64,000 bases of DNA from Leptospira montravelensis (lineage in GTDB: Bacteria; Spirochaetota; Leptospiria; Leptospirales; Leptospiraceae), in NCBI RefSeq assembly GCF_004770045.1, contig NZ_RQFO01000004.1, positions 930,001-994,000 on the forward strand, in the 5' to 3' direction. Shown piece by piece: positions 17,458 through 28,067 of the stretch (its first letter is position 1; every line of letters begins with the position of its first letter). The notes below the pieces were generated by a model. The model saw nothing but the letters and a program-made list of their open reading frames with translations, was not told the DNA's origin and searched no databases. Position numbers and translations under genes: made by a program.

Positions 17458-19386
17458 TTACACCCCCCTCGTTAATAGATACACTAAAATACAAAATGTA
17501 CCAATGACAACATACAAGGCGTAATCGCCAATAAATCCTGATTGGAACCTTCGTAAACCGTTGGCTATCACACCAAAACTCCCACCAATTCCCAAAAAGA
17601 ATCGATCAAGAATCTTGATATCAAAAAAGAATGCCACTCCTTTTGATAAAAAGAGAAAGGGCCGCACAAAAAGAAAATCATAGATTTCATCGATATAGTA
17701 TTTATGGAAAAGAATCTTTCGAAACCCTGTATGTTCTTCCAGAATGGGGCTCTGTTTTCTTTGATAAAGGAAATAGGCAAGGATAAGTCCAATGGTGGCA
17801 ATTCCTACAGAAAAAGCAGCTAACGAAAGTTCCACGTCATGAACTAAAGATTTGTGTTCGGCTAAAGTTCCCTGAAGAGAAGCCAATTCATAGCCTTTTG
17901 ACAATACAGGAGCAAAAAATCTTTCTAAAGCATCGATATGTAAAAAGAAATGTGGGGTCTGTAAAAAACCGGCAACCACAGCACCTGTCGCAAGAATTAC
18001 CAGGGGCAAGGTCATAGTCCAAGGAGATTCATGAACTTTGTGGTGGGGGTCCGTGTTGTCCTTTCCAAAGAATACAACAAAGACAAGTCGGAACATATAA
18101 AACGAAGTGAAAAAAGCTGCCACAACGCCCATTGTCCAAAGGATAGAACCAAACGCACCGTAGGTGTAGGCTTTTTCTAAAATTAAATCTTTGGAAAAAA
18201 ATCCAGAGAAAGGAAAAAATCCTGCAATGGCAAGAGTTCCCAGTAAAAAAGTAAAAGAAGTGACTTTGATTTTTCCGAAAAGTCCACCCATATGTTTGAT
18301 GTTTTGTTCATGATGGAGGGCGTGAATCACTGAACCTGCACCAAGAAAGAGTAAGGCTTTAAAAAATGCATGTGTCATCAAATGAAAAAGTCCCGCCACA
18401 TAACTCATGCTACCCATCGCAAGAAACATAAAACCTAATTGGGAAACAGTCGAATATGCGAGAATTCTTTTGATATCGTTTTGTAAAGTTCCAATGGTGG
18501 CAGCAAACAGAGCTGTTACGGCTCCAATGATGGCGATGAAAAGAGAAGTTTCCGGTGCGAGTAAAAATACAAAGTTAAGCCTAGCAATGAGAAATATCCC
18601 GGCGGTTACCATTGTTGCCGCATGAATGAGAGCAGAAACGGGAGTGGGACCTGCCATCGCATCAGGCAACCAAACATACAAGGGAATTTGGGCCGACTTA
18701 CCCATAGCTGCAATAAAGAAAAAAAGTGCTACAATGTTTGCATAATTTGCAAACTCACCCATTTCACTTAAATTGGTTTGGAGTTGTAAGTATTGTAAAC
18801 TACCACCTAACCAAAATAAGAATCCAGTTCCTAATATAAATCCAACGTCTCCAATTCTATTAAGGATGAATGCTTTCATCCCCGCTTCTGCTGCGGAGCT
18901 TTTGTCGTAATCAAACCCTATGAGTAAATAAGAAGATAAACCCACCCCTTCCCAACCAAGAAAGGTAAGCACTAGGTTGTCACTGAGAACCAAGTTTAAC
19001 ATACAGAATATAAATAAATTCAAGTAGGCAAAAAATCGATTATATCCCGCATTCCCTTTCATATAACCCATCGAGTACAAATGGATGAGAGATCCAATGC
19101 CTGTGATGATAAGAGTCATATAAAGAGAGAGTTGGTCGATTTGGTAACCAAAAGAAGATTTAAAATTACCCACCACAATCCAATCAAACACAGGGACCAA
19201 ATGCGGTGCGGTTCTTTCCATTGGCCGGAATTCGTTAAACGCACCTAAGGTGATAAGGAATGGTATGAACACAGCCAAGGTCCCAATGGCACCGGCAAAC
19301 CTATGAGGAATCTTGTCTTTCAAAAGACCATTATGCAAAAAACCTAGGAGAGGAAGAAGGACAACTATCGGAAATAAATCTAACAT
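17458..19386 (-). CDS. nuoL: NADH-quinone oxidoreductase subunit L
   Basis: 642 residues with about 16 membrane segments. It is the distal antiporter-like pumping subunit of complex I with the long lateral helix at the C-terminus (about residues 510-600). Landmarks are FLGWEGVGLSSYLLIGF, AQIPLYVWLPDAMAGPTPVS, LIHAATMVTAG and LQNDIKRILAYSTVSQLGFM. The ATG lies 4 bp after nuoK. The length and motifs are ordinary for the family. Confidence 0.97.
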   Translation of the reverse strand: MLDLFPIVVLLPLLGFLHNGLLKDKIPHRFAGAIGTLAVFIPFLITLGAFNEFRPMERTAPHLVPVFDWIVVGNFKSSFGYQIDQLSLYMTLIITGIGSLIHLYSMGYMKGNAGYNRFFAYLNLFIFCMLNLVLSDNLVLTFLGWEGVGLSSYLLIGFDYDKSSAAEAGMKAFILNRIGDVGFILGTGFLFWLGGSLQYLQLQTNLSEMGEFANYANIVALFFFIAAMGKSAQIPLYVWLPDAMAGPTPVSALIHAATMVTAGIFLIARLNFVFLLAPETSLFIAIIGAVTALFAATIGTLQNDIKRILAYSTVSQLGFMFLAMGSMSYVAGLFHLMTHAFFKALLFLGAGSVIHALHHEQNIKHMGGLFGKIKVTSFTFLLGTLAIAGFFPFSGFFSKDLILEKAYTYGAFGSILWTMGVVAAFFTSFYMFRLVFVVFFGKDNTDPHHKVHESPWTMTLPLVILATGAVVAGFLQTPHFFLHIDALERFFAPVLSKGYELASLQGTLAEHKSLVHDVELSLAAFSVGIATIGLILAYFLYQRKQSPILEEHTGFRKILFHKYYIDEIYDFLFVRPFLFLSKGVAFFFDIKILDRFFLGIGGSFGVIANGLRRFQSGFIGDYALYVVIGTFCILVYLLTRGV

Positions 19387-19390
19387 AGGA

Positions 19391-19711
19391 TTACCATCTC
19401 ATCGATTGGAGTTCATCCACATTGGTGGATTTTTTATGCCGGAAAATGGCAATCACAAGCGCTAGTCCCACAGCCGCTTCAGCTGCGGCAATTGCCATCA
19501 CAAAGAAAACAATGGTTTCCCCTGAAATATGCGAAAGCGCTTTGGAAAAGGTAACAAAAACTAAATTCACTGAATTTAAAATGAGTTCCACTGACATAAA
19601 GATGATGACGATGTTTCTTCGGATGAGAACACCTAGTACACCAATGGAAAATAAAATTCCAGCAAGACCTAAAATGTATGAAACGGGAATGCCATTAATG
19701 AATTGGTTCAT
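19391..19711 (-). CDS. nuoK: NADH-quinone oxidoreductase subunit K
   Basis: 106 residues with three membrane helices, the usual NuoK length. The conserved Glu residues in the second and third helices of the proton channel are visible ([15 protein letters not shown] and [14 protein letters not shown]). It overlaps the nuoJ stop by 4 bp, indicating coupled translation. Confidence 0.96.
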   Translation of the reverse strand: MNQFINGIPVSYILGLAGILFSIGVLGVLIRRNIVIIFMSVELILNSVNLVFVTFSKALSHISGETIVFFVMAIAAAEAAVGLALVIAIFRHKKSTNVDELQSMRW

Positions 19712-20307
19712 AACACGTTGTCCTTCGTTTGTTCTACTTCCGTTAGTCTTTTTTTGGCAAGGATCACTGCACCAAGAACAGCCACGAGAAGTAAGATAGA
19801 GATCATTTCAAAAGGGAGTAAATAATCTAAATAAGTGGAGGCACCGACACTGGCGACATTCCCTTTTGCATTGATAGTTCCCGTTCCTTGGATAGGAAAA
19901 GAATACTCGGTTAGTTCATATCCTTTTCCTTTTTGTTCTGAATGAGGAACTCCTGTTGTGAGTGCACTATACAATAAAAAGAAAAAACACAAGGCAAACA
20001 GAGAAAGTAAAACCAAACGGATCGGGTGTTTTCTATAACGCGAAAGAGTTTCTGTTCTTTGCGAAAGTAGCATCAAAACAAATACTATGAGAACCATAAT
20101 TGCCCCAGCATACACTAACACCTGCATGGTGGCAATAAACAAGGCACCCATAATTCCATAAATCCCTGCAAGAGCAAAGAATGTAAAAACAAGGGAAACT
20201 GCAGATACAACTGGATTTTTTTGAAAGATGACACTAAGGGCCGTAACCACAGTGACTGTCCCAAAAAAAATAAATAATAAAAAGGATGGAGAGGATTCAA
20301 AGTTCAT
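19708..20307 (-). CDS. nuoJ: NADH-quinone oxidoreductase subunit J
   Basis: 199 residues from the ATG at 20307, whose ATGA overlaps the nuoH stop. A longer reading upstream would run 93 bp into nuoH and is rejected. There are five membrane helices; the segment [16 protein letters not shown] is the conserved third helix that contains the pi-bulge region in complex I structures. It forms part of the membrane arm next to the quinone site. A hydrophilic loop of about 45 residues separates helices 4 and 5. The 3' end overlaps nuoK by 4 bp. Confidence 0.94.
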   Translation of the reverse strand: MNFESSPSFLLFIFFGTVTVVTALSVIFQKNPVVSAVSLVFTFFALAGIYGIMGALFIATMQVLVYAGAIMVLIVFVLMLLSQRTETLSRYRKHPIRLVLLSLFALCFFFLLYSALTTGVPHSEQKGKGYELTEYSFPIQGTGTINAKGNVASVGASTYLDYLLPFEMISILLLVAVLGAVILAKKRLTEVEQTKDNVL

Positions 20308-21374
20308 ATAAATAATTTCATCCATCCTTCTTTCCAATATACTGTATAAATCGCTGCGAACATCACAGCAAAAAGTCCCCAAGGGATCATTTTTTTCCAA
20401 CCCAGTTTCATGAGTTGGTCATAACGAAAACGAGGAAGGGTCCAACGAACCCAAATAAACAAAAAGGCAAAGAATAGAACTTTTAAAATAAAAAATCCAA
20501 GTCCATAAAATGCTTGGTAAGGAGAACCTGCCCCTAAGTGAAATGGAACGTTGTATCCGCCAAAAAAGAGTAAGGTAGTAAGACAAGACATGGTAATCAT
20601 GTTCATGTACTCGGCCAAAAAGAAGAGTGCGAACTTAAAAGCCCCATATTCTGTATGAAACCCAACAACCAGTTCCGATTCCGCTTCTGCAAGGTCAAAA
20701 GGAAGGCGATTGGTTTCGGCAAACATCGCAGTTACATAAATAAAAAAGGCAACAAAACCAGGAGGAGACAAAATATTCCACATGTCTTTTTGGGAATCAC
20801 TAATGTCTGTTAGTTTGAGTGATCCGGTCATAATCACAATCACAACAATGGAAAGTCCCATAGGAAGTTCGTAACTAATCATCTGAGCCGTAGAACGAAC
20901 CCCACCAAGTAACGAGTATTTGTTGTTACTGGACCAACCTGCAATCATAATTCCATACACAGAAAGGGAAGAGATGGCAAGCATGTATAAAACCCCTGAA
21001 TCGGGATTGGCAATTTGTAAATCAATGGTTGTGACACCTGTAAGTGCTGCAAGCCACTCCGGTGCCGGAAGACTTCCCCCAAAAGGAATCACAGCCCAGG
21101 CCATAATGGCACAAGTCATAGAGATGGTGGGAGCCAAAAGATACATCCCTTTGGATACGTTTTTTGGAAAAATTTCTTCTTTGGCGATGAATTTGATTCC
21201 GTCAGCAAGAGGTTGGAAAAGTCCAAAAATTCCGGCACGGTTGGGGCCCGGACGATCCTGGATAAAACCAGCAAACTTACGTTCGGCGAGCGTGTAATAG
21301 GCCACACCCGTTAAAATGATAAAAAACAATGAGAGGATTTTAATTCCCCAAGCAAGTATTAGAGCCCAGTCCAT
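20304..21374 (-). CDS. nuoH: NADH-quinone oxidoreductase subunit H
   Basis: 356 residues with eight to nine membrane helices. It forms the quinone entry chamber together with NuoB and NuoD. Conserved segments include [18 protein letters not shown], the Glu-rich cytosolic loop [20 protein letters not shown], and [15 protein letters not shown]. It directly follows nuoF (16-bp gap), where many bacteria have nuoG between the two; nuoI, usually next to nuoH, is also missing. Confidence 0.97.
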   Translation of the reverse strand: MDWALILAWGIKILSLFFIILTGVAYYTLAERKFAGFIQDRPGPNRAGIFGLFQPLADGIKFIAKEEIFPKNVSKGMYLLAPTISMTCAIMAWAVIPFGGSLPAPEWLAALTGVTTIDLQIANPDSGVLYMLAISSLSVYGIMIAGWSSNNKYSLLGGVRSTAQMISYELPMGLSIVVIVIMTGSLKLTDISDSQKDMWNILSPPGFVAFFIYVTAMFAETNRLPFDLAEAESELVVGFHTEYGAFKFALFFLAEYMNMITMSCLTTLLFFGGYNVPFHLGAGSPYQAFYGLGFFILKVLFFAFLFIWVRWTLPRFRYDQLMKLGWKKMIPWGLFAVMFAAIYTVYWKEGWMKLFI

Positions 21375-21390
21375 AATGTTTCGATGACCT

Positions 21391-22662
21391 TTAGTGAGAG
21401 ATGCTCACTTCCTTTTTCAATCGAGCCGAGAACTCTCCTTTAAACTTTGTCATCGTTGGACGGACTGCCATAACACAAGCATCCGCTAACGGACAGATGG
21501 TGGTTCCACCTTCCATATTCCTAGACAAAGAAAAAATGAGTTCTACATCTTTTTCTGTTCCTTCTCCGATTTTAATTTTATGAAGAAGGTCTTTTACCCA
21601 ATGTGTACCTTCCCGACAAGGTGTACATTGACCACAGGATTCATGTGAATAAAACTCTGCCAATCGGTATGTGGTTTCCACAAGATCTGCAGATTCGGAA
21701 AGAATGATGACCGCCCCAGAACCTAACATGGATTTGAGAGAAGCAATCGATTCATAATCCATAGTTGCCGTCATGGCCTCTTCTGCTGTGAGAATCGGAG
21801 AAGAACTTCCTCCCGGAATCACTGCTTTGAGGGTCCCATCATTTTTTATCCCACCACAGATATCGTAAATGAGTTCTTTCATGGGAGTTCCCATTTCGAC
21901 TTCATAAATCCCTGGTTTTTTCACATGTCCGCTGACAGCAAAAAGTCTTGTTCCCGGTGATTTTTCTGTTCCGATTTTTTTGTATTCTTCTCCCGTCATA
22001 CGAATGATATGCGGAACATTACAAAATGTTTCCACATTGTTCACAACGGTAGGACATGCATAAAGACCAGATACAGCTGGAAAAGGAGGTTTTAATCTTG
22101 GATGGCCCCTCCTTCCCTCAAGGGAATTGATGAGAGCCGATTCTTCCCCGCAGATATAAGCACCTGCTCCGGAATACACAACCAAATCAAAATCATATCC
22201 AAGGCCTAAGATATTTTTTCCAAGAAGGCCTGCTTTGTATGCTTCCTCAACAGCCGCTTCCACAATCCGAATTCCTTTATGGAACTCACCTCGAATGTAA
22301 ATATAACCTTGGTGGGAGTCGATTGCTTTGGCAGCAATGACCATCCCTTCGATGAGCATATGTGGGAATTTTTCGATTAAAAGTCGGTCCTTAAAGGTTC
22401 CCGGTTCCCCTTCGTCCCCATTACAAATTAAGTATTTGGGTTTGTCGGTTTTAGGAATGAATCCCCATTTGTTTCCTGTGGGAAAACCGGCACCACCGCG
22501 ACCACGAAGGCCGGAGTTTTTCACATCGTTTACGATTTGTTCGGCGGTCATTTCCGTCAGAGCCTTTTTTTGGCTTTCGTATCCGCCGACAGACCGGTAA
22601 TGGCTTAAAGTATGGGAATCCGCGGCACTAACATGAGTTGTGAGAAGAGTTTTTAATCCCAT
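21391..22662 (-). CDS. nuoF: NADH-quinone oxidoreductase subunit F (NADH/FMN-binding)
   Basis: 423 residues. The FMN/NADH-binding glycine loop [13 protein letters not shown] (about residues 52-64), the second loop [19 protein letters not shown], and the C-terminal 4Fe-4S (N3) cysteines in [12 protein letters not shown] plus [10 protein letters not shown] are all intact. It accepts hydride from NADH and passes electrons to cluster N3. In the canonical complex the next carriers lie in NuoG, which is not encoded in this operon. It is 1 bp from nuoE. Confidence 0.97.
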   Translation of the reverse strand: MGLKTLLTTHVSAADSHTLSHYRSVGGYESQKKALTEMTAEQIVNDVKNSGLRGRGGAGFPTGNKWGFIPKTDKPKYLICNGDEGEPGTFKDRLLIEKFPHMLIEGMVIAAKAIDSHQGYIYIRGEFHKGIRIVEAAVEEAYKAGLLGKNILGLGYDFDLVVYSGAGAYICGEESALINSLEGRRGHPRLKPPFPAVSGLYACPTVVNNVETFCNVPHIIRMTGEEYKKIGTEKSPGTRLFAVSGHVKKPGIYEVEMGTPMKELIYDICGGIKNDGTLKAVIPGGSSSPILTAEEAMTATMDYESIASLKSMLGSGAVIILSESADLVETTYRLAEFYSHESCGQCTPCREGTHWVKDLLHKIKIGEGTEKDVELIFSLSRNMEGGTTICPLADACVMAVRPTMTKFKGEFSARLKKEVSISH

Positions 22663-22663
22663 T

Positions 22664-23152
22664 TTATACCTGCTTTTCCAATTCGGAAATGATAGCTTCG
22701 ATTTTTTCCGGTGTTAGGTTTTCATAATATTTGTCGTTGATTTGAGCCACTGGCCCAAACCCACAAGCACCGAGGCACTGCACTTCATCCACTGTGTATT
22801 TTTTATCACCCGTGGTTTCACCCGGATCAATTCCTAATTTGGAACAAACATGTTCGGTGATGGAATCAGATCCCGAAAGATAACAAGAGATATTTCCACA
22901 AATTTGGATATGGAATTTACCCACAGGTTTTTTATTGTACATGGTGTAAAAGGTAGCAACGCCATGAACATGAGCTAAGGAAATGGGATCTCCAATTCGG
23001 TCTGCAATGTACTGCATCCCTTCCTGGTCCACAAAACCTTTGTCAGCTTGTAGTAAAAAAAGACAGGGTAAAATTAACGAACGTTTGCTCGGAAATTGTG
23101 GAATCAACCTCTGGAACCTTATTTCAGAATCTTGTGAAAATTGATAGGCCAT
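22664..23152 (-). CDS. nuoE: NADH-quinone oxidoreductase subunit E (2Fe-2S)
   Basis: 162 residues from the ATG at 23152, whose A is the last base of the nuoD stop (TAATG). A TTG two codons upstream is possible but unneeded. It is a thioredoxin-like domain with the 2Fe-2S (N1a) ligands in CGNISC and CLGAC. It partners NuoF in the NADH-oxidising tip. Confidence 0.95.
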   Translation of the reverse strand: MAYQFSQDSEIRFQRLIPQFPSKRSLILPCLFLLQADKGFVDQEGMQYIADRIGDPISLAHVHGVATFYTMYNKKPVGKFHIQICGNISCYLSGSDSITEHVCSKLGIDPGETTGDKKYTVDEVQCLGACGFGPVAQINDKYYENLTPEKIEAIISELEKQV

Positions 23153-24372
23153 TAACAATCCAACTCCCCTGCAATGACATTGAGTGAAGACATAGTGGCA
23201 ATGGTGTCAGCAAGTAAGCCCCCTTTAACAAGTTCCGGGAACGCTTGGTAATACCAAAAACAAGGACGTCTTACATGCACTCTCCAAGGAGATTTTTCCC
23301 CTTCGGATACCACATAAAAACCGAGTTCTCCATTGGCAGCCTCGGTGGACATATAGTATTCTCCCGGAGGCACCTTCACTCCGTGCATAATGATTTTAAA
23401 ATGGTAAATGAGTTCTTCCATATTGTGATACACACGATCTTTCGGCGGAAGGAAAGTGTGTGGAACATCGGCATGGTATGGACCTTCTGGGATTCCATCG
23501 ATAAGTTGTTCGATAATGCGCATGGATTGACGCATCTCTTCCATACGAACAAGAGTTCTGTCTAGGGCCGATCCATCTTCTCCCACTGGAATGTCAAAAC
23601 CAACTTTGTCATAGAACATATATGGATCATCTTTTCTTACATCCCAAGGAACACCGGCCGCACGTAGGTTCGGACCAGAAAATCCATAGGCAATCGCACG
23701 ATCCGCAGATAAACCACCAATCCCAGCTGTTCTTTCATTAAAAATTTTATTACGAATGAGAAGGTCCTGGAATTCATCTAAAGCAGGTTTTAAACCTTTG
23801 ATTACCGTTTTGATTTCGGATTGGAATTCGGGATAGATATCACGTTCCATTCCACCCACACGACAGAAAGTTGTAGTGAGCCTAGCACCCGTTAGTTTCT
23901 CTAAAATCTGATAAATATTTTCTCTATGGTGAAACAAATGGAGTAAGCCAGAAAAAGCTCCAAGGTCCACACCCATAATTCCATTACAGATGATATGATC
24001 CATAATCCGAGATAGTTCCGAGATGATCATTCTTACATAAGTAACACGATCGGGAACTTGGATTTGCATCATTTTTTCAACGGTAAGGATCCAACCAATA
24101 TTATTGAGTGGAGTGGACACATAGTTCATACGATCGGTACAAACTAAGAACTGATTGTAATCGTAACGTTCACCTAATTTTTCAAAACAACGATGGACAT
24201 ACCCAATGACGGATTCTGTATCCACCACACGTTCTCCATCAATTTGGATTACGTTTTGTAAAATTCCATGAGTGGCGGGGTGACTGGGTCCCAAGTTAAC
24301 AAGTAAATGGCCTTCCGGTAGATCTTTGAATTTTTTTCCAAAGTGTTCGGCTGTTTTTTCGTACATTACCAT
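23152..24372 (-). CDS. nuoD: NADH-quinone oxidoreductase subunit D
   Basis: 406 residues of the 49-kDa family, which descends from the large subunit of [NiFe] hydrogenases but lacks the nickel-binding cysteines. The quinone-site signature [10 protein letters not shown] (about residues 27-36) and the [15 protein letters not shown] and C-terminal [16 protein letters not shown] segments are present. It forms the quinone pocket with NuoB. NuoC and NuoD are separate genes here, unlike the fused NuoCD of E. coli. Confidence 0.97.
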   Translation of the reverse strand: MVMYEKTAEHFGKKFKDLPEGHLLVNLGPSHPATHGILQNVIQIDGERVVDTESVIGYVHRCFEKLGERYDYNQFLVCTDRMNYVSTPLNNIGWILTVEKMMQIQVPDRVTYVRMIISELSRIMDHIICNGIMGVDLGAFSGLLHLFHHRENIYQILEKLTGARLTTTFCRVGGMERDIYPEFQSEIKTVIKGLKPALDEFQDLLIRNKIFNERTAGIGGLSADRAIAYGFSGPNLRAAGVPWDVRKDDPYMFYDKVGFDIPVGEDGSALDRTLVRMEEMRQSMRIIEQLIDGIPEGPYHADVPHTFLPPKDRVYHNMEELIYHFKIIMHGVKVPPGEYYMSTEAANGELGFYVVSEGEKSPWRVHVRRPCFWYYQAFPELVKGGLLADTIATMSSLNVIAGELDC

Positions 24373-24388
24373 AATGATTTCCTACCGC

Positions 24389-24910
24389 CTAACCGGTAAT
24401 ATCCTCGTTCACATGAATGGTGAGTAAGTCTTCAATGAGATAATCTTGTCCCGGTCCCTCTAAAGGATAATCCTTACGAAGTGGATGACCTATAAAGTTA
24501 TCAGGCATAATCAGCCTTTCCATTTGAGGATGGTTTGAAAAGGGAATTCCCATCAGGTCATACACTTCTCTTTCTGGCCAATTGGCAGAAGGAAAAATAC
24601 TAACTAAACTTGGAACCTCTTCCCCTTCTCCCACAGGAACTCGAAGTTGCAAACGGAAGTGTTTGTTTTTAGGAGAACGAAGTAAATATACCACCTCGAA
24701 CCTTGGTTCTCTTTTTCCAAGCCAATCCACAGAAGTAAGATCGTTTAGGTAAGTGAATGCAAATTCAGGATGATCCTTTAACGTTTGTGCAACGGTGGGA
24801 AGGGCTTCCTTTTTGATACTAAAATAGAGCAAATTGGTGTTTATGTCCCTTTGCGGGAGTAACACATCGGAAAACCGCGAGTTAAAGTATTCAGTAATTG
24901 TATCTTTCAT
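24389..24910 (-). CDS. nuoC: NADH-quinone oxidoreductase subunit C
   Basis: 173 residues of the 30-kDa complex I family. The conserved stretch [19 protein letters not shown] and the YPLEGPG end motif ([11 protein letters not shown]) are diagnostic. It is a structural subunit of the connecting module. It overlaps nuoB by 4 bp and ends 16 bp before nuoD. Confidence 0.95.
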   Translation of the reverse strand: MKDTITEYFNSRFSDVLLPQRDINTNLLYFSIKKEALPTVAQTLKDHPEFAFTYLNDLTSVDWLGKREPRFEVVYLLRSPKNKHFRLQLRVPVGEGEEVPSLVSIFPSANWPEREVYDLMGIPFSNHPQMERLIMPDNFIGHPLRKDYPLEGPGQDYLIEDLLTIHVNEDITG

Positions 24911-25467
24911 GCCACTACGAGAGGTTTGTTACGTTCGTTGATTTCTTCGATTTTTCTCATCACTTCTTGGCGTCTTGCTTCTAATCCTTGCCCTTGGACT
25001 TTCTTTTGCAGTTTGACTAGGGCATCAAGGAGAGCTTCTGGACGAGGAGGACAACCAGGAACATAAACATCCACAGGCAGGATTCGGTCGACACCTTGTA
25101 ACACACCGTAGGTGTGAAACATTCCCCCGGAAGAGGCACAAGCACCCACAGAAATTACAAATTTAGGTTCTGCCAATTGGTCGTATATCTGGCGTAAGAC
25201 GGGGGCCATTTTATATGTGATGGTTCCAAGAACTAAAATCATATCGGCTTGGCGCGGTGAAAAGGAAGGACGTTCTGCACCAAATCGAGCGATGTCGTAA
25301 TCAGCACAAGAAGTACTCATGTATTCAATTCCACAACAAGCTGTGGCAAAAGGATAAGGCCATAATGAAAAACTTTGTCCCCATTGGACTACGTTATCCA
25401 ATGTAGCGACTTGGAACATGTCGCCAAACATCTCACCCGGTTTGGATAGTGTTTCTGTTAATCCCAT
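24907..25467 (-). CDS. nuoB: NADH-quinone oxidoreductase subunit B (cluster N2)
   Basis: 186 residues from the ATG at 25467, preceded by GGGAG at 7 bp; an in-frame ATG 21 bp earlier would bury that ribosome site and is less likely. The tandem Cys pair in TACCGIEY and the Cys in VGACASSGG and VPGCPPRPE are the four ligands of the terminal 4Fe-4S cluster N2, which reduces quinone. It overlaps the nuoA end by 10 bp. The C-terminal tail (after residue 160) is charged and helical. Confidence 0.96.
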   Translation of the reverse strand: MGLTETLSKPGEMFGDMFQVATLDNVVQWGQSFSLWPYPFATACCGIEYMSTSCADYDIARFGAERPSFSPRQADMILVLGTITYKMAPVLRQIYDQLAEPKFVISVGACASSGGMFHTYGVLQGVDRILPVDVYVPGCPPRPEALLDALVKLQKKVQGQGLEARRQEVMRKIEEINERNKPLVVA

Positions 25468-25835
25468 TCCAGTGCTCCCTTTTTCCATATATAGTATAGA
25501 CCCACAACAAGTATGAGTAAAAAGAAAAACATCTCCACAAGGAAGAAGGTACCAAGGCCCGCTTCTTTAAAGCTGATTAAGTTCACTGCCCAAGGATATA
25601 AAAAGACGGCTTCAATATCGAAGAGGATAAAAAGAACCGCAACAAGATAGAACTTAATGTTAAAGAGTCCTCTCGCATCACCGTAATAGGTAACTCCACA
25701 TTCAAAGGTATCTTGGGGTTTTGATTTTTTCTTCGGATTGATGAGGAAGGCAAGGGTCAAAATCAGAGCGGAAAAACCGACTCCGAGTAAAAGTTGTAAA
25801 AGGATTGGCGCAAAACTATCTGGTGCAGAACCCAT
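25458..25835 (-). CDS. nuoA: NADH-quinone oxidoreductase subunit A
   Basis: 125 residues from the ATG at 25835; a GTG at 25853 could add 6 residues. There are three membrane helices, with the loop signature DTFECGV and the helix [13 protein letters not shown] with conserved acidic residues. It is the first gene of the complex I operon. About 115 bp separate it from rarA, with a perfect TTGACA -35 at 25867-25872 but only a poor -10, so an independent nuo promoter is likely but not defined. Confidence 0.95.
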   Translation of the reverse strand: MGSAPDSFAPILLQLLLGVGFSALILTLAFLINPKKKSKPQDTFECGVTYYGDARGLFNIKFYLVAVLFILFDIEAVFLYPWAVNLISFKEAGLGTFFLVEMFFFLLILVVGLYYIWKKGALEWD

Positions 25836-25937
25836 GTATGAAAATGCTCTCACGAGTGGGGTCGATTGTCAAGATGAGAATCATTTTCCCCTTTGTTTTC
25901 GTGTTAATTTCGATCGTTTGTAATTTTTGCGGCCGAT

Positions 25938-25954
25938 TTGAGATATATTCTCAA
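25938..25954. repeat. inverted repeat between rarA and nuoA
   Basis: TTGAGA-TATAT-TCTCAA, a perfect 6-bp dyad whose right arm contains the rarA stop codon. It lies about 65 bp upstream of the TTGACA before nuoA. It could be a small 3' hairpin for rarA or an operator for nuo. Confidence 0.3.
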
Positions 25955-27210
25955 TACCGGTCCCCCCAAAGTCGCTCCAATTGTTCCTTTAAATTCTTTT
26001 CCATACCTTGGTTTGTCGGATGATAAAACTGCGGAATGTCTGGATAAAAATCAGTGGGAAAATAACGTTCTTTTAGGAAATGCCCTGGGAAATCGTGGGG
26101 GTATTGGTAATCTTTTCCTGCCCCTTCCTTCTTATGTGTGGCTGTGGGAGCATTACGCAAATGGTTTGGAATTTGAAATTCCCGTTTTCTTTCTCGAACC
26201 AACTGCAAAGCTTTGTCAATTGCCAGATAACTCGCATTAGACTTCGGTGCCGAAGCAAGAAAAGTAGTACATTGACCAAGCGGAATCCTTCCCTCTGGCA
26301 TTCCCACTCGTTCCACAGCTTGCCAAGTGGCAATGGCTAGGGGAAGTGCGTGGACACTGGCATTTCCTACGTCTTCACTGGCAAAAATCAGAAGTCTCCT
26401 TGCGATAAAAAGTGGGTCCTCTCCCCCTTCGATCATCAGTGCCAAATAAAAAAGGGCGGCATCGGGATCGCTCCCACGAAGGGATTTGATAAAAGCAGAG
26501 ATGATATCATAATGACTTTCACTGTTTTTATCATAAAAAATTACATTTTCACCCAAAATTTCAGCTAACTTGGATTCGTTGATACTTCCCGTGTCTTCTG
26601 TAAAACTTAAAATCCGTTCTAGATACCCAAGGAGTTTTCTGGCATCTCCTGAACTTCTACGAAAAAGTTCCTTTTTTAAGTCCTCTGGAAATTTTTCCTT
26701 GTGATTGAGTTTGGTAAGACAAGTTTCAAAAATCGAATTTTCTTCTTCTTCTGATAAAGTGGTAAGTCGATACACTAGCATCCTAGAAAGGAGAGCTTTA
26801 TTCACACGAAAACTTGGATTTTCTGTGGTTGCCGCAATTAGAATGATTTCTCCCTCTTCCACAGCGGAAAGAAGAGCATCTTGTTGTGAGGAGGAAAACC
26901 TATGAATTTCATCTAAAAACAAAACGATGGTTCCCCTGCGTTTGGCTTCTTCCAATACTTCCCGCACTTCTTTCAGACCACTGGTCACACAACTTAAATA
27001 ACGTTTTTCTAAACTCCAACTTTGTGTGAGAAGGTGTGCTAAGGTAGTTTTTCCAGAACCAGGTGGGCCGTAAAACAGAATGGAGGTGGGTTTAGTGATG
27101 GCTCTTAATGATTGCACCACTTGAGCCTGTCCAACAAATTCTGACCAAGACTTGGGCCGAAGTGCGTGGGCCAGTGGGACTTGTTTGTTTTGTGAAAAAA
27201 GGGAGTCCAA
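25951..27210 (-). CDS. rarA: replication-associated recombination protein A (RarA/MgsA AAA+ ATPase)
   Basis: 419 residues starting at a TTG one base after the stop of the upstream small gene, so translation is probably coupled. No in-frame ATG lies near, and the N-terminus ([12 protein letters not shown]) matches RarA from this point. Walker A is GPPGSGKTT (about residues 48-56), Walker B is FLDEIHRF, sensor 1 is AATTENPSF, and the C-terminal RarA tetramerisation region includes [21 protein letters not shown]. It acts at stalled replication forks. It is the last gene of the minus-strand run before the nuo operon. Confidence 0.95.
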   Translation of the reverse strand: MDSLFSQNKQVPLAHALRPKSWSEFVGQAQVVQSLRAITKPTSILFYGPPGSGKTTLAHLLTQSWSLEKRYLSCVTSGLKEVREVLEEAKRRGTIVLFLDEIHRFSSSQQDALLSAVEEGEIILIAATTENPSFRVNKALLSRMLVYRLTTLSEEEENSIFETCLTKLNHKEKFPEDLKKELFRRSSGDARKLLGYLERILSFTEDTGSINESKLAEILGENVIFYDKNSESHYDIISAFIKSLRGSDPDAALFYLALMIEGGEDPLFIARRLLIFASEDVGNASVHALPLAIATWQAVERVGMPEGRIPLGQCTTFLASAPKSNASYLAIDKALQLVRERKREFQIPNHLRNAPTATHKKEGAGKDYQYPHDFPGHFLKERYFPTDFYPDIPQFYHPTNQGMEKNLKEQLERLWGDRY

Positions 27211-27211
27211 C

Positions 27212-27433
27212 TTAGGTGTTTTCCAATTCTTTTTTTACCGCCATATAACAATTGTATATGGTTTCATTACAAACATCACAACCGGAATTACAACAAATAA
27301 GAGACCTTTCCGAAACCTTTCCTTCCACCAAATTTTTCACAAAAGCAGCAGTCCGATCAGGCAAAAAGAAAAATCTTACTTTTTCTAAAATTACCTCATC
27401 GACAGTTTTAGGAAATAAACGTTCTTCTGACAT
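27212..27433 (-). CDS. small cysteine-rich protein of unknown function
   Basis: 73 residues, packed exactly between the DedA gene (0-bp gap) and rarA (1-bp gap), which argues that it is real. Six Cys lie in the second half, five of them in a cluster CCNSGCDVCNETIYNC that could bind zinc or an iron-sulfur cluster. No signal peptide or membrane segment is seen. The family is not recognised. Confidence 0.7.
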   Translation of the reverse strand: MSEERLFPKTVDEVILEKVRFFFLPDRTAAFVKNLVEGKVSERSLICCNSGCDVCNETIYNCYMAVKKELENT

Positions 27434-28018
27434 CTATCCTCCAGTGATCCACCCCAAATACATGGCATAAAAATATACTGTGACTCGCACAAATCGAAAG
27501 AGTGAGCCGAGTAAAAATAGCGAATAACGCATCTTAAAGGTTCCCACCGTATAAGCCATCCAAGAATAGGGAACGGGAGTAAGGGCACTTATAACCACGG
27601 CTCCCAATCCATATTTTCGTAGATACGGGAGGAGTTTGTCTTCGTAATGTAAAACCATTTGCCGACCTAAATGAAACTTGGGGATAAGATACAATCCAAC
27701 AAAGTATGCTAAGGATCCACCAATGATACTCCCAAAAGACATAGAGAGAATGGTTTTTAAAGGATCCATTTCTCCCGTGATGGCAAGCATTAGAAAAGCA
27801 TCGGGAGGAACAAAAGCAGGCAAACTATCGGAAAGAATCATTCCCACAAAAAGCCCCAAATAACCAAAGATGCGGACAAAGTGTTCGCTAAATCCGAGCA
27901 GTTCCTTTCGAAAGAAAAAAGCAAGTCCAAATACAATCGTAAGCACTATCACAATCGATAGAATGGTTTGGAAGATAAGGCTACGAAGGTTGATAAAAGT
28001 TTCTTTGTCTTTTGTCAT
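27434..28018 (-). CDS. DedA/VTT-domain membrane protein
   Basis: 194 residues with a membrane helix at about 15-35 and further hydrophobic segments. The VTT (SNARE-associated) core is recognisable from the reentrant loop FGSIIGGSLAYFVGLYL and the amphipathic stretch GLGAVVISALTPVPYSWMAYTVGTFKM. Family members move phospholipids or undecaprenyl phosphate across the inner membrane or influence membrane potential; which substrate applies here cannot be told. The canonical F/Y-x3-R motif is degenerate. It sits between pth (49-bp gap) and the Cys-rich small gene. Confidence 0.8.
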   Translation of the reverse strand: MTKDKETFINLRSLIFQTILSIVIVLTIVFGLAFFFRKELLGFSEHFVRIFGYLGLFVGMILSDSLPAFVPPDAFLMLAITGEMDPLKTILSMSFGSIIGGSLAYFVGLYLIPKFHLGRQMVLHYEDKLLPYLRKYGLGAVVISALTPVPYSWMAYTVGTFKMRYSLFLLGSLFRFVRVTVYFYAMYLGWITGG

Positions 28019-28067
28019 AAAATGAAATCTCTGGCAAATTCACCTTGTTTTGTTAAGAGTGATCCAC

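Noticed and set aside
20308..20400. Upstream extension of nuoJ by 31 codons
   Set aside because: It would overlap nuoH by nearly 100 bp; the ATGA overlap start at 20307 gives the normal NuoJ N-terminus.
25843..25872. Complete sigma70 promoter before nuoA
   Set aside because: The TTGACA is perfect, but the best -10 at 17-18 bp spacing matches only about two of six bases, so it is not listed as a promoter.
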